Position numbers and translations under genes: made by a program
The notes under the pieces: model-generated
Seen by the model: only the letters and a program-made list of their open reading frames with translations
Told to the model about the DNA's origin: nothing
Databases searched by the model: none
From: an uncultured bacterium
GTDB lineage: Bacteria > Verrucomicrobiota > Kiritimatiellia > CAIVKH01
NCBI GenBank assembly: GCA_903906425.1
Contig: CAIVKH010000160.1
Coordinates: 1 to 64,000 of the forward strand
Direction of reading: 5' to 3'
Length of the DNA: 64,000 nt
Part shown: piece by piece, positions 33,774-43,110 of the stretch
Layout of the letters: every line of letters starts with the position of its first letter
Position numbering within the stretch: position 1 is the first letter of the stretch

Positions 33774-35138
33774 ATGGCAAAAGACGGAGTTTCGACACTT
33801 TGGGCGCAGACGTGTGCGCATTTGCGGAATACTCTTTCGAAAGATGTTTTCGATCGTTGGATTTCGGTAATTGATGCTCAATCGCTGACGGATGACACGC
33901 TGGTGCTTTCCGTGGCAAATGATTTTTATCAGACGTGGCTTGAAGAAAATTATGTACCGCTCATTCAAGATGCGGTTGGATCCGTGCGTGGGCAGACGCT
34001 GAAGATTCGCTTCATCGTGGACCAGTCGGCCCAGCCTCTGCGTCCGCTGGCCGAAGCTGAAGTACCTGCTTCGCGAAGTGCGCCAAAAAACAAGGCTCAA
34101 AAAATCTCAACGCCGCTCAATCGAAAGTATACGTTCGATAGTTTTGTCGTCGGGCCGTCAAACAGTTTCGCTCACGCAGCGTCTCTCGCGGTGGCGCAGT
34201 CGCCGGGACGCGCGTACAACCCATTGTTCATTTACGGCGGCGTTGGTTTGGGCAAGACCCACCTGATGCAGGCCATCGGCCAGCAGGTCTCGACCCTGGG
34301 GCGTTCATTCGTGTGTTATCAAACGAGTGAAGGTTTCACCAATGAATACATTGATGCTCTGCAACGTAGGGAAATTGTCCAATTTCGAAAGAAATATCGC
34401 AATTGTGATGTGCTGATGATTGACGATATTCAGTTTCTCGGCGGTAAAGAACGGATGCAAGAGGAATTTTTTCATACCTTTAATGCGCTCTTCGATGCGC
34501 ATAAGCAGATCATCGTCACGTGTGACCGGCCGGCGAGTGATATTCCCGAGCTGGAGCACCGTCTCGTTTCGCGCTTCGAGTGGGGCCTCGTCACCGAGCT
34601 GGAACCGCCGGATGTCGAGACACGAATCGCGATTCTTCGGAAGAAACAGGAGGAGTTGAATGTTTCTCTTCCTGATGATGTGCTTGCCTACGTCGCGCAA
34701 CGCATCCGCGCAAACATCCGCCGTCTTGAGGGAGCGCTTATTCGCGTCGTTTCCTACGCGTCTCTCACCGGCAAGCCGCTCACCGTCGAGCTGATTGACT
34801 ATATTTTGCGCGACACGCTCGACAATGAGTTGCAGGACACGCTAACCATTGAGGAAATTCAAAAGGTCGTTGCAGACTTTTTTGATATTCGTCTCGCGGA
34901 CATGACCAGCACTCAGCGCCCGGCGCACATCGCATTTCCGCGACAGGTTGCGATGTATCTCTCCCGCGAAATGACACAACATTCACTGCCTACCATCGGC
35001 GTCGCTTTTGCCCGCAATCACGCCACCGTTTTGCACGCTCATCGCAGCGTCGGCCATAAATTGAAAAGCGATGTTCAATTTCGCCAGTCCATGCTCGTGA
35101 TTCAGCAGCGTCTTTCCCGCAAGGCGGCTCCGGCCTAA
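33774..35138 (+). CDS. dnaA: chromosomal replication initiator protein DnaA
   Basis: A 454-residue initiator. Domain I (residues 1-85, WDRWI-like DRWISVIDAQSL) is followed by a short linker, the AAA+ domain with Walker A GGVGLGKTHL and Walker B VLMIDDIQFL, and the C-terminal DNA-binding domain with the box-recognition signature FARNHATVLHAHRSVGHK. It opens the origin and recruits the helicase. GAGG precedes the ATG. The neighbouring AT-rich gaps on both sides are the likely origin. Confidence 0.98.
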   Translation: MAKDGVSTLWAQTCAHLRNTLSKDVFDRWISVIDAQSLTDDTLVLSVANDFYQTWLEENYVPLIQDAVGSVRGQTLKIRFIVDQSAQPLRPLAEAEVPASRSAPKNKAQKISTPLNRKYTFDSFVVGPSNSFAHAASLAVAQSPGRAYNPLFIYGGVGLGKTHLMQAIGQQVSTLGRSFVCYQTSEGFTNEYIDALQRREIVQFRKKYRNCDVLMIDDIQFLGGKERMQEEFFHTFNALFDAHKQIIVTCDRPASDIPELEHRLVSRFEWGLVTELEPPDVETRIAILRKKQEELNVSLPDDVLAYVAQRIRANIRRLEGALIRVVSYASLTGKPLTVELIDYILRDTLDNELQDTLTIEEIQKVVADFFDIRLADMTSTQRPAHIAFPRQVAMYLSREMTQHSLPTIGVAFARNHATVLHAHRSVGHKLKSDVQFRQSMLVIQQRLSRKAAPA

Positions 35139-35401
35139 CTTTTAGAAGCATCTTGTTAATGAGCTGTTAATTTTCTGTGTTAAACTTATCACTTCTTTTT
35201 ATAGTTTTTCTGTTTCGTTTATTTCGCCGCGTTGCTGCCATTTATCATCAGGTTTCTCCACAGGCTAAAATTGACGGACGGGCCCATTTTTCTGATATGA
35301 AACGTTGTTGTTGCACTTCCCAAGCTGACATAATAATAAGACTCTAAGTATATCTTTAAACTGATTTATTCATATCGCTCGTAGAAAAACGGAGAGACAA
35401 A
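35139..35401. other. AT-rich dnaA-dnaN intergenic region, candidate origin
   Basis: 263 bp with no gene and clearly AT-rich. TTCTCCACA (35254-35262) is one mismatch from a DnaA box (TTATCCACA). The stretch with TAATAATAAGA and TATATCTTTAAAC near 35330-35365 would melt easily. A clear ribosome site (GGAGAG) precedes dnaN. Confidence 0.5.
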
Positions 35402-36496
35402 ATGAAACTGGTCGTCAACAAGGATGTCATTCTGGACGGGCTTTCAAAAGTTCAGTCAATCGTCGGCGCTCGAACGACGCTGCCAATACTCTACAACGTT
35501 TATTGGAAAGCGGACAAGGAACGCCTGACGCTCACCGCGACCGATCTTGAAATCAGCGTTCGGACAACGGTTGAAGCGAAGATCAGCCGTACCGGTGGAA
35601 CCACGCTGCCCGCGAAGAAAATCTACAGCATCCTCGGTGCGTTGCCTGTGAGTGAAATTGAAATTGATGTTGATGAAAAAGACGTGGCGTCAATTCGCGC
35701 CGGCGCATCGTATTTCAAGATCATCGGAATATCGGAGGAAGAATTTCCGTCGTTGCCGAAGTTTCAAGGCCAGCGGAGTTTCGTTCTCGACCAAGGGCAT
35801 GTGAAGCGGATGTTAATGGCGACACATTTTGCCGCGTCGGCTGACGAGGCGCGCGCAATTCTGAATGGCGTTCTGTTTTCGTTTCGCGGAGAACAGTTGA
35901 GCATTGTTGCAACGGACGGGCGCCGGATGGCTCACTATACGTTGGACACGGAGTTCCCGAAGGAATCGGAAGGTGACTGGGTTGTTCCATCAAAAACAGT
36001 CGGCGAACTGCTGAAGACATTGAAGGACGAAGGGCCGCTGAAAATCCAAGTGAATGAAAATCAGATCGTTTTTGAATTCGGTCCGATGGTCATTTATTCG
36101 AAGCTCATCGAAGGAACATATCCGAATTTTCGACAGGTGATTCCGGCCTCGTGCGAAGAGCGAATCAGTATCGAACGGCAAGCGCTGTTGAGCGCAGTGC
36201 ATCGCGTATCGCTTCTCGTGAGCGACAAAGCAAGTCCGATCACTTTGACGTTCTCGAAGAATCATCTGGAAATCAAAGGCATTGCGCAAGACGTCGGCGA
36301 GGCCGAGGAAACACTGCCGATTAAATACACCGGCAAAGAAATCGCGATATCGTTCAATCCGGATTATTTGATGGACCCGCTCAAGAACCTGGCGAGCGAA
36401 GAAATCGCGTTGGAGCTTACCGACGAGCTGAGTCCCGGCGTGCTGAAAGCCGATACGCCATTCCTCTACGTGTTGATGCCGATGCGCGTTCGCTGA
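35402..36496 (+). CDS. dnaN: DNA polymerase III beta subunit (sliding clamp)
   Basis: A 364-residue clamp with three repeated domains of about 120 residues. Typical segments are TLPILYNVYWKADKERLTLTATDLEI at the N-terminus, RAILNGVLFSFRGEQLSIVATDGRRMAHY in the middle and ending VLMPMRVR, the usual clamp C-terminus. It encircles DNA and holds the replicative polymerase. Normal length, preceded by GGAGAG. The dnaA-dnaN order is the common arrangement. Confidence 0.98.
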   Translation: MKLVVNKDVILDGLSKVQSIVGARTTLPILYNVYWKADKERLTLTATDLEISVRTTVEAKISRTGGTTLPAKKIYSILGALPVSEIEIDVDEKDVASIRAGASYFKIIGISEEEFPSLPKFQGQRSFVLDQGHVKRMLMATHFAASADEARAILNGVLFSFRGEQLSIVATDGRRMAHYTLDTEFPKESEGDWVVPSKTVGELLKTLKDEGPLKIQVNENQIVFEFGPMVIYSKLIEGTYPNFRQVIPASCEERISIERQALLSAVHRVSLLVSDKASPITLTFSKNHLEIKGIAQDVGEAEETLPIKYTGKEIAISFNPDYLMDPLKNLASEEIALELTDELSPGVLKADTPFLYVLMPMRVR

Positions 36497-36508
36497 AGCC
36501 GGGCGTGG

Positions 36509-36579
36509 TTGCCCGACTAGGATTTGAACCTAGACAAACAGATCCAGAGTCTGTTGTGCTACCATTACACAATCGGGCA
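36509..36579 (-). tRNA. tRNA-Gln (CTG)
   Basis: The minus strand folds into acceptor TGCCCGA/TCGGGCA, D-arm GTGTAATGGTAGCAC, anticodon stem ACAGA/TCTGT with loop CTCTGGA (anticodon CTG) and T-arm CTAGG/CCTAG. CCA is not encoded. It faces dnaN 3' end to 3' end. Confidence 0.96.
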
Positions 36580-36730
36580 AAAAGCAGCGGGGAAAACTAG
36601 GCATTTTGAGCAGGCAAGTCAAGGCGCGCGCTTCAACATCCCGCTGATTCGTTACGCGAAGGCGAACGAACCGGACCTTGCGCAGCGTGACAAAGCCATA
36701 TCCGTGACCTTCGCTCGATCATTCCGCATG

Positions 36731-36830
36731 TTCCAATGATTGGAAAAATCCGCTGCGGTAACTTCCAATCATTGGCAAAACACGAAACTAAAAAATTCCA
36801 ATGATTCGCAAAAAGTGCCAATCGTTGGAA
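36731..36830. repeat. four palindromes, two decayed, cluster 13
   Basis: CCAATGATTGG (36733-36743), CCAATCATTGG (36765-36775), CCAATGATTCG (36798-36808) and CCAATCGTTGG (36818-36828). Steps are 32, 33 and 20 bp, so the last interval has lost about 12 bp. Upstream of ptsP. Confidence 0.9.
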
Positions 36831-36888
36831 AACAAATCCGCACGTTTCATCAAGCGCACATACGTGGTAAATTCGGCGGCTAACGAAT

Positions 36889-39129
36889 ATGAAAGATCGC
36901 GTTGATTTGATTTGCAGCATCGGTGAACTGGCTGGCCTTTTCGAAAAGGCGACCACGCTGGAGAATTTTCTTCAGACCGCGGTCAGCATTGTTGCGTATC
37001 ACATGCGCGCAGCCGTGTGCAGCGTCTATTTGTACGACGAGAAGAAAAACGACCTTGTCCTTACGGCAAATCAGGGGCTTCGACGCGAATCAGTCGGGCA
37101 GGTCCGCCTGCAACTTGGCGAGGGCATCACCGGAACGGCGGTCAAGGAACTTAGGCCGATTCGCGTAGGCGTTGCACAATTGAGTCCGCTATGGAAAGCC
37201 GTGCCCGGCATTGATGAGGAAAAATACAAAGCATTCCTTGCGGTGCCCATTCTCCGCGGACTAACGCGAATTGGCGCGTTGGTACTGCAAGATCCAGTTG
37301 CAGACTATTTTGATGATAACGATACGCGGGCGCTTCAGGCGATCGCCGCCCAACTAGCATCGGTCGTCGAAAACGCAAAATTGCTCATGACGCTGGGCAA
37401 ACATCAGCACGGCGAAACTGCGGGAGCGCAGCAAACGCTGGAAACGCTCAAATTTATTCGCGGACAGCCAGGTGGAAACGGTGTGGGAATAGGTCGCGCG
37501 ATGATATTTGGATCGCTCGATGAGACGGGAAAAGAGACGCCATGCAAATTCACGCGAAGAGATTTTGAGCACGCTCTGGCTGCGACTGAGAAACAACTCG
37601 AAGCTTTGCAGGTCGGAATGGAGGAACGCCTCGCCGACGTGGCGTCGCTGATATTCAGCGCCCATATTCTAATGATCAAAGATCCGAAGTTTTCCGGTGC
37701 GATGCTGGCACTCATAGACTCTGGCCAAACGCCGCCGAGCGCCATCACGCGCATTGTTGATCAATACAGCCGGCTCTTTGCAAACAGCAAAAATCCGCGG
37801 CTCCGAGAAAAGCAACAGGACGTAAAAGACCTCGGCCGCCGGCTGCTGAAAAACTTGCACGGGGGCGCTGATGACGATGCAGATTTTCATGGGAGGATCC
37901 TGATTGCGGCCGAGGTTCTGCCGTCGGATGTCCTGCGAATCTCTGCGCAGAAGACCGAGGGGCTGGTGCTAATCAGCGGCGGGGCGACGTCTCACATCGC
38001 AATCCTTGCCCGCTCGTTGCAATTGCCGATGGTCATCACGGAAAACAAGGCGCTGCTATTATTGCACGAAGACAGCGAAGTTCTCATTGATGGAGATCAG
38101 GGAACAATCTACGTCAGCCCATCGGAGGAAGTTCAGGCGCAATACCGCGTGTTGATGAAGGCCTCCCGCGAGGCGGAAAATATTGCCGACAAAACACCTG
38201 ATGTTGCAAAGACAAGCGACGGCGTGATGATCGAAATATTTGCGAATATAAATTTACTTAGCGAAATTAAGCTTGCAAAACGTTACAAGGCGTCTGGCAT
38301 TGGTTTGTATCGAAGTGAGTTTCCATTTATTGTTCGTAATTCATTTCCATCAGAAGAGGATCAGTTTCGTGTTTACCGCCGGCTCATTGATGAAATGGAG
38401 GGCCGGGAAGTGGCCTTGCGAACGCTGGATATCGGCGGCGACAAGATGCTTTCATATTTTCCGGGGGAAAATGAGACAAACCCGTTTTTAGGACTCCGCG
38501 CTTTGCGATTCTCGCTGAAGTACCGGGAGATATTCGTGCAGCAAATCAGGGCTCTTCTACGGGCGGGAGAAGGGCGAGGGCTGAACATAATGTTCCCTCT
38601 CGTTTCATCTGTGGATGAATTTTTGGAGGCACGAAGGACTGCCATGAGTTGTGCCGGGCAATTGGCGCAGGAGGGTGTTCCGCATAATTCACGGCCGCGC
38701 ATTGGCGCGATGATTGAATTGCCCGCCGCGGTTGAAGTGGTCGGTGAGCTGGCGGATGAAGCGGACTTTCTTTCGATCGGCGGCAATGATCTGGTTCAGT
38801 ACATGCTCGCCGTGGACCGAACAAACGAGCACATCGCCGACCTTTACATTCCGCATCATCCGGCCGTACTTCGAGCGTTGGCGCGGATTGCACGCGCTGC
38901 GGCCGAGAAAAAGAAGACGCTTTCATTCTGTGGAGAAATGGCAACTAATCGCAAAATGCTTCCGTTTCTCCTAGGCATCGGAATTCGGCGCATCAGTGTT
39001 GAGGCGCGGCAAATCGCGCGAGTACATGAAATAGTCGCGGCGATTAATATTGACGAAGCGAAGGAAGAAGCTAAACGCATTCTGGCAATGGGCCGAATCA
39101 GTGATGTCGCCGCCGCGCTACGCGTGTAG
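36889..39129 (+). CDS. ptsP: PEP-protein phosphotransferase with GAF domain (PtsP/enzyme I-Ntr type)
   Basis: A 746-residue protein. Residues 1-170 form a GAF sensor domain (SIVAYHMRAAVCSVYLYDEK). The enzyme I part begins with the HPr-binding helical region, carries the phosphorylated histidine in SGGATSHIAILARS, and ends with the PEP-binding TIM-barrel (FPLVSSVDEFLEARR, SIGGNDLVQYMLAVDR, FCGEMA). It passes phosphate from PEP to an NPr/HPr protein, usually for regulation rather than sugar uptake. No partner PTS genes are in the window. Confidence 0.93.
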   Translation: MKDRVDLICSIGELAGLFEKATTLENFLQTAVSIVAYHMRAAVCSVYLYDEKKNDLVLTANQGLRRESVGQVRLQLGEGITGTAVKELRPIRVGVAQLSPLWKAVPGIDEEKYKAFLAVPILRGLTRIGALVLQDPVADYFDDNDTRALQAIAAQLASVVENAKLLMTLGKHQHGETAGAQQTLETLKFIRGQPGGNGVGIGRAMIFGSLDETGKETPCKFTRRDFEHALAATEKQLEALQVGMEERLADVASLIFSAHILMIKDPKFSGAMLALIDSGQTPPSAITRIVDQYSRLFANSKNPRLREKQQDVKDLGRRLLKNLHGGADDDADFHGRILIAAEVLPSDVLRISAQKTEGLVLISGGATSHIAILARSLQLPMVITENKALLLLHEDSEVLIDGDQGTIYVSPSEEVQAQYRVLMKASREAENIADKTPDVAKTSDGVMIEIFANINLLSEIKLAKRYKASGIGLYRSEFPFIVRNSFPSEEDQFRVYRRLIDEMEGREVALRTLDIGGDKMLSYFPGENETNPFLGLRALRFSLKYREIFVQQIRALLRAGEGRGLNIMFPLVSSVDEFLEARRTAMSCAGQLAQEGVPHNSRPRIGAMIELPAAVEVVGELADEADFLSIGGNDLVQYMLAVDRTNEHIADLYIPHHPAVLRALARIARAAAEKKKTLSFCGEMATNRKMLPFLLGIGIRRISVEARQIARVHEIVAAINIDEAKEEAKRILAMGRISDVAAALRV

Positions 39130-39239
39130 CAGTTGAACCGCAAAGGCAGACATACGTAACATATTACCGGCGAAATAAAAACAACATTGTGGGGCAAAGC
39201 TCTTTTCAAAATGTGAGCTTTCTGGCATCTTAAGCGGCC

Positions 39240-40613
39240 ATGTTCTCCTATGACAATGCTGACACTATCGCGGCGATTGCGACCCCGCCGGGAGACGGAG
39301 GTATCGCCATTGTTCGAATATCCGGCCCGCAGAGTTTTGAAATAGCTGACAGAATATTTCTATGCCGTGGAGATAAACCAAGCGTGCGCACCGGCGGCAC
39401 GTTTACATTTGGAAGTATCATTTTTCACAACGATATTCTGGATGCCGGGCTATGCCTTTTTATGCGCGGGCCAAAGAGTTTTACGGGAGACGACACCGTT
39501 GAACTTCAAGTACACGGCGGAACGGTTCTGACGCGGCGAATTTTGCAGGCGGCGATTGATGCTGGGGCGCGGCTGGCGGAGCCAGGTGAATTCACTTGCC
39601 GGGCGTTCCTGAACGGAAAAATGGACTTAGTGCAGGCTGAAGCCGTTCTGGACGCAATACGTGCGAAGACAGATTGTGCGGCAAGGGCGGCCATACAGCA
39701 ACTTGAAGGAACGTTAAGCAAGAGATTCAGCTCGATCTACGACCATATAATGAAGCTTGCAGTTGACATACAAGCTTCTATGGACTTTCCAGATGAGGAA
39801 TTGCCGGAAGTTGTCTTGCCGGACATTGCTGAACGATTATGCAGCGTAGAGGCGGAGATTTCCGAGATGTTGAAAACATGGAATGAAGGAAAGTTTCTCC
39901 GGGATGGAGCCATGATCGTAATCGCGGGGCGTCCTAACGCCGGAAAATCAACACTCATGAACGCTTTGCTTGGCAAAGACCGCGCGATAGTATCACAATA
40001 TCCTGGTACTACCAGGGATGTGATCGAAGACTGGCTCATGATAGAAGGTATCGCCGCGCGCTTGATGGACACAGCAGGGCTCCGAGACAGCGAGTGTGAA
40101 ATAGAAAAGCAAGGCGTTGCCAAGGCTAAGAAACAGTTAGAGCAAGCGGACCTTTATTTGTACGTGATTGATGGCTCAACAGGGATTCATCGGGATGATC
40201 TTCAATACCTCACTGATCTGGATGCGAGAAAACGCATCATTGTTCTTAACAAAATTGATTTAGGCCTTGTTGCGAAACGCGACCTCCCAGAGAGCGAGAC
40301 TATAGCAATTAGCTTATTGCGAGGTGACAGTTTGGATCCTCTTCGTAGAAAAATTACTGAGAGGCTATTGACAGGAAAAGTAACTCGTGACCATGTGGGA
40401 ACGATATCAGATCGACATCGCGAACTGTTGATATCGGCCAAGCGCGAGTTAAACGAGGCTTTAAAAATACTGGCGTCAAGCGGCGAATACGGGTTGGTTA
40501 TTGCAGCCGATCAAATACGCGAGGCCTTGGAACATCTTGGGCGCGTAACGGGGCGCATCTACGAAAATGAGTTGCTAAATTCGATTTTCTCGCGATTTTG
40601 CATTGGGAAGTGA
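39240..40613 (+). CDS. mnmE: tRNA modification GTPase MnmE
   Basis: A 457-residue GTPase. The N-terminal folate-binding domain starts DTIAAIATPPGDGGIAIVRISG. The G domain has G1 GRPNAGKST, G3 DTAGLRDSE and G4 NKID. The C-terminus ends FCIGK, the conserved cysteine tail. With MnmG it builds the 5-aminomethyl-type modification at U34 of some tRNAs. mnmG follows on the same strand with palindrome cluster 14 between them. Codon use here is AT-richer than the flanking accessory genes. Confidence 0.97.
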   Translation: MFSYDNADTIAAIATPPGDGGIAIVRISGPQSFEIADRIFLCRGDKPSVRTGGTFTFGSIIFHNDILDAGLCLFMRGPKSFTGDDTVELQVHGGTVLTRRILQAAIDAGARLAEPGEFTCRAFLNGKMDLVQAEAVLDAIRAKTDCAARAAIQQLEGTLSKRFSSIYDHIMKLAVDIQASMDFPDEELPEVVLPDIAERLCSVEAEISEMLKTWNEGKFLRDGAMIVIAGRPNAGKSTLMNALLGKDRAIVSQYPGTTRDVIEDWLMIEGIAARLMDTAGLRDSECEIEKQGVAKAKKQLEQADLYLYVIDGSTGIHRDDLQYLTDLDARKRIIVLNKIDLGLVAKRDLPESETIAISLLRGDSLDPLRRKITERLLTGKVTRDHVGTISDRHRELLISAKRELNEALKILASSGEYGLVIAADQIREALEHLGRVTGRIYENELLNSIFSRFCIGK

Positions 40614-40651
40614 GAGCTTTGTGCGCAGGGATAAAGAACGGGCATCAGAAT

Positions 40652-40698
40652 TTCCAATGATTGGAAATAAACGGTGCGAGAACTTCCAAGCATTGGAA
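40652..40698. repeat. 32-bp palindrome pair, cluster 14
   Basis: Cores CCAATGATTGG (40654-40664) and CCAAGCATTGG (40686-40696), between mnmE and mnmG. Confidence 0.93.
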
Positions 40699-40730
40699 AC
40701 CAATGCTGTTATTCGTCGCATAGCGGCGAG

Positions 40731-42677
40731 ATGAAAAGTAAAATGAGTGTTGCGTTTGACGTCGTTGTCGTGGGTGCGGGGCATGCCGGCTATGAGGCCG
40801 CACTGGCCTCAGCTCGACTTGGCGCGAAGACCGCAATAATTACGATTGATAGCACGGCGATTGGACGCATGTCGTGTAATCCGTCAATTGGCGGAATGGC
40901 GAAATCCCATATTGTTGTAGAGGTGGATGCGCTGGGCGGTGAAATGGCAAGGAATACAGACTTCACAGGACTGCAATTTCGAACATTGAATACAAGAAAA
41001 GGTCCGGCAGTTCAGGCCTTTCGGGCGCAGTGTGATAAGGAGGCCTTTTCGAAACGTATTCAAGAAATAATTGAGAACACGCCAGGGCTTTCGATCATTG
41101 AAGCGCTGGTCTCTGAAATATGGGTGGAAAACGGCCGCCTTCATGGAGTCAAAACGACAGACGGAAGTGAGATAAGGTCAAAAACCGTAGTTATTGCAAC
41201 CGGAACATTCCTTTCTGGGAAGATCCATATCGGGACGCGCAGTTTTCAAGGCGGAAGAATGGGGGAGAAGGCTGCGTATGGGCTAAGTGAATCTCTTCGA
41301 GCCCTCGGATTTAGAACGGGCCGGTTAAAAACAGGAACACCGCCAAGACTCGACAAAGAGTCAATCGATTATGAAAAGATGGAACTTCAGAATGGCGAGA
41401 GGCCGCCGCCTTTTTTCTCGCGGGCAGCGCGGAAATTGTCGCGAGAGACGTTCCATGTGGAACGCTCAAACCTGTCCGGACAGTCGATGCTTGCTCTTGA
41501 ACGGGCGCGCGCAAGGACGTTGTTCCGCGTGGAACATGTTACTGAACCTATGATGCCATGGCCGGCAGGATGGAAACAATTACCTTGTTGGCTTACGCAC
41601 ACAACAGTGAAGACGCATGAAATTATACGATACAATCTGCGGCGAAGTGCGCTCTATGGCGGGCAAATCGAAGGAACTGGGGTCCGCTACTGCCCTTCAA
41701 TTGAAGACAAAATCATGAAATTTTCTGAGCAACCGCGGCATCATGTCTTCGTTGAACCAGAGGGGCGAAATCTCCAAGATATATATCCGAATGGAACCTC
41801 GAACAGCCTGCCAGAGGATGTTCAATTGGAAATGATTCACACAATTCCTGGATTGGAATGTGCAGTATTCATAAAACCTGGTTATGCAATAGAATACGAT
41901 TTCTGTGATCCAACACAACTTCGGCATACCCTCGAAGCAAAGAATGTCGAAAATCTATTTTTCGCGGGGCAAATCAATGGCACAACCGGTTACGAAGAGG
42001 CCGCAGGGCAAGGCTTTGTCGCTGGCGCAAATGCTGCGTTGAAGAGTGCCGGAAGAGCGCCGCTTGTTCTTGGTCGGTTCGAATCGTATCTCGGCGTCTT
42101 GATCGACGATCTCGTAACCAAAGGAACAGAAGAGCCATATCGGATGTTCACGTCGCGTGCTGAGCACCGGCTTAGTCTACGGCAGGACAATGCAGTTTTC
42201 AGAATGTTAGGCCACGCAAAAGCGCTTGGAATAATTCCAAAAGAGGAAACAGAAGAGATAGAAAACGCTTATCTAGAGATAGATACAGAGATACATAGAT
42301 TAAGGACAACCTTCCACAATCAAATATCATTCGCGCAGATTCTGAAACAACCAAAGGTTACATATCAAACTCTTCCATGCCCTCCCGCGTCAATTATGCC
42401 TGAAGTTGCCGCGCAAGTTGAAATCGTCCTGAAATACGAAGGATATATTGATCGTGAGCGCGAATCGATTGGCCGAGCGAGGAAATTGGAGTCAGTCGCG
42501 ATTCCTCGCGATATTGACTATAGTCATATTTTGGCGCTGCGTAAGGAATCGCAACAGAAACTGAGCAAAATTCAACCGGAGACGCTTGGGCAGGCGGCTC
42601 GCATTTCCGGCGTTAACCCGGCAGATATTGCCGTCCTATCTGTGTGGATCAAGAGAAGAACGGCCGAAGCGGGATAA
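40731..42677 (+). CDS. mnmG: tRNA uridine modification enzyme MnmG (GidA) with an extra insertion
   Basis: A 648-residue FAD enzyme, partner of MnmE. The FAD motif [16 protein letters not shown] is at the N-terminus. [31 protein letters not shown] and [16 protein letters not shown] are family hallmarks. Between the FFS motif and PCWLTHT, where other MnmG proteins have about 11 residues, there are about 55 here, so roughly 45 residues are inserted (about 232-275). That DNA encodes two parS-like palindromes. [10 protein letters not shown] is the chosen start; the MSVAFD ATG at 40743 is also possible. rsmG and parAB do not follow. Confidence 0.95.
   Translation: MKSKMSVAFDVVVVGAGHAGYEAALASARLGAKTAIITIDSTAIGRMSCNPSIGGMAKSHIVVEVDALGGEMARNTDFTGLQFRTLNTRKGPAVQAFRAQCDKEAFSKRIQEIIENTPGLSIIEALVSEIWVENGRLHGVKTTDGSEIRSKTVVIATGTFLSGKIHIGTRSFQGGRMGEKAAYGLSESLRALGFRTGRLKTGTPPRLDKESIDYEKMELQNGERPPPFFSRAARKLSRETFHVERSNLSGQSMLALERARARTLFRVEHVTEPMMPWPAGWKQLPCWLTHTTVKTHEIIRYNLRRSALYGGQIEGTGVRYCPSIEDKIMKFSEQPRHHVFVEPEGRNLQDIYPNGTSNSLPEDVQLEMIHTIPGLECAVFIKPGYAIEYDFCDPTQLRHTLEAKNVENLFFAGQINGTTGYEEAAGQGFVAGANAALKSAGRAPLVLGRFESYLGVLIDDLVTKGTEEPYRMFTSRAEHRLSLRQDNAVFRMLGHAKALGIIPKEETEEIENAYLEIDTEIHRLRTTFHNQISFAQILKQPKVTYQTLPCPPASIMPEVAAQVEIVLKYEGYIDRERESIGRARKLESVAIPRDIDYSHILALRKESQQKLSKIQPETLGQAARISGVNPADIAVLSVWIKRRTAEAG
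41449..41464. promoter_or_regulatory. parS-like site 1 inside mnmG
   Basis: CGTTCCATGTGGAACG, three bases from TGTTCCACGTGGAACA, a known form of the ParB-binding parS site. Read as TFHVER in MnmG. Confidence 0.5.
41521..41536. promoter_or_regulatory. parS-like site 2 inside mnmG
   Basis: TGTTCCGCGTGGAACA, a single base from TGTTCCACGTGGAACA. It starts 72 bp after site 1 and is read as LFRVEH in MnmG. A perfect 12-bp palindrome CTGTCCGGACAG (41472-41483) lies between the sites. Confidence 0.65.
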
Positions 42678-43110
42678 GCGGACACAGGGAGCATGATGCC
42701 CCCTTTTGGAGTGACGATTTCTGGCTCTGCAAAGTGCGTTCATTCTTCGCGACCAATATAGCGGCAGGGGGTCTTTGTCCGCACAGAAGCGCGTTAATTT
42801 CGCAGCAATGGCGGGCATGAGAACGCCGACAAAAAAAAGAAACAATCGTTGCCGAAGGTGAGCTTCAGCGACAGCCAGAAATGAACGATCGCGATGGAAT
42901 CCACGTGTTCCATGAAGATTCATTCGCGGCGCGGCGTTCGTTTCGGTGCCGAGGAATGATCATACTGTTTTGCGGAGAACCTATGCGTTTTTGCACGTAG
43001 ACGGTCGTTACGCTGTTTCCAAGCATTGGAAGAAAAATTTCTGGAAACTTCCAATGATTGTAAATTCCCATCGGCCGCCCAAGGCGCCGGAATCGGCGGG
43101 GTGGCGGCTG
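42678..43110. other. intergenic region after mnmG
   Basis: About 430 bp between convergent mnmG and the desaturase. It holds palindrome cluster 15. Short open frames on the minus strand show no start site or family resemblance that I can support. Confidence 0.6.
43017..43063. repeat. 32-bp palindrome pair, cluster 15
   Basis: Cores CCAAGCATTGG (43019-43029) and CCAATGATTGT (43051-43061), the latter with one decayed end. Confidence 0.9.

Noticed and set aside
42897-42916. Third parS-like site
   Set aside because: TCCACGTGTTCC contains a CACGTG core, but the arms do not align with the 16-mer.
42636-42923. Minus-strand gene after mnmG
   Set aside because: Arg/His-rich frame with no start site or recognisable fold, overlapping the mnmG end.
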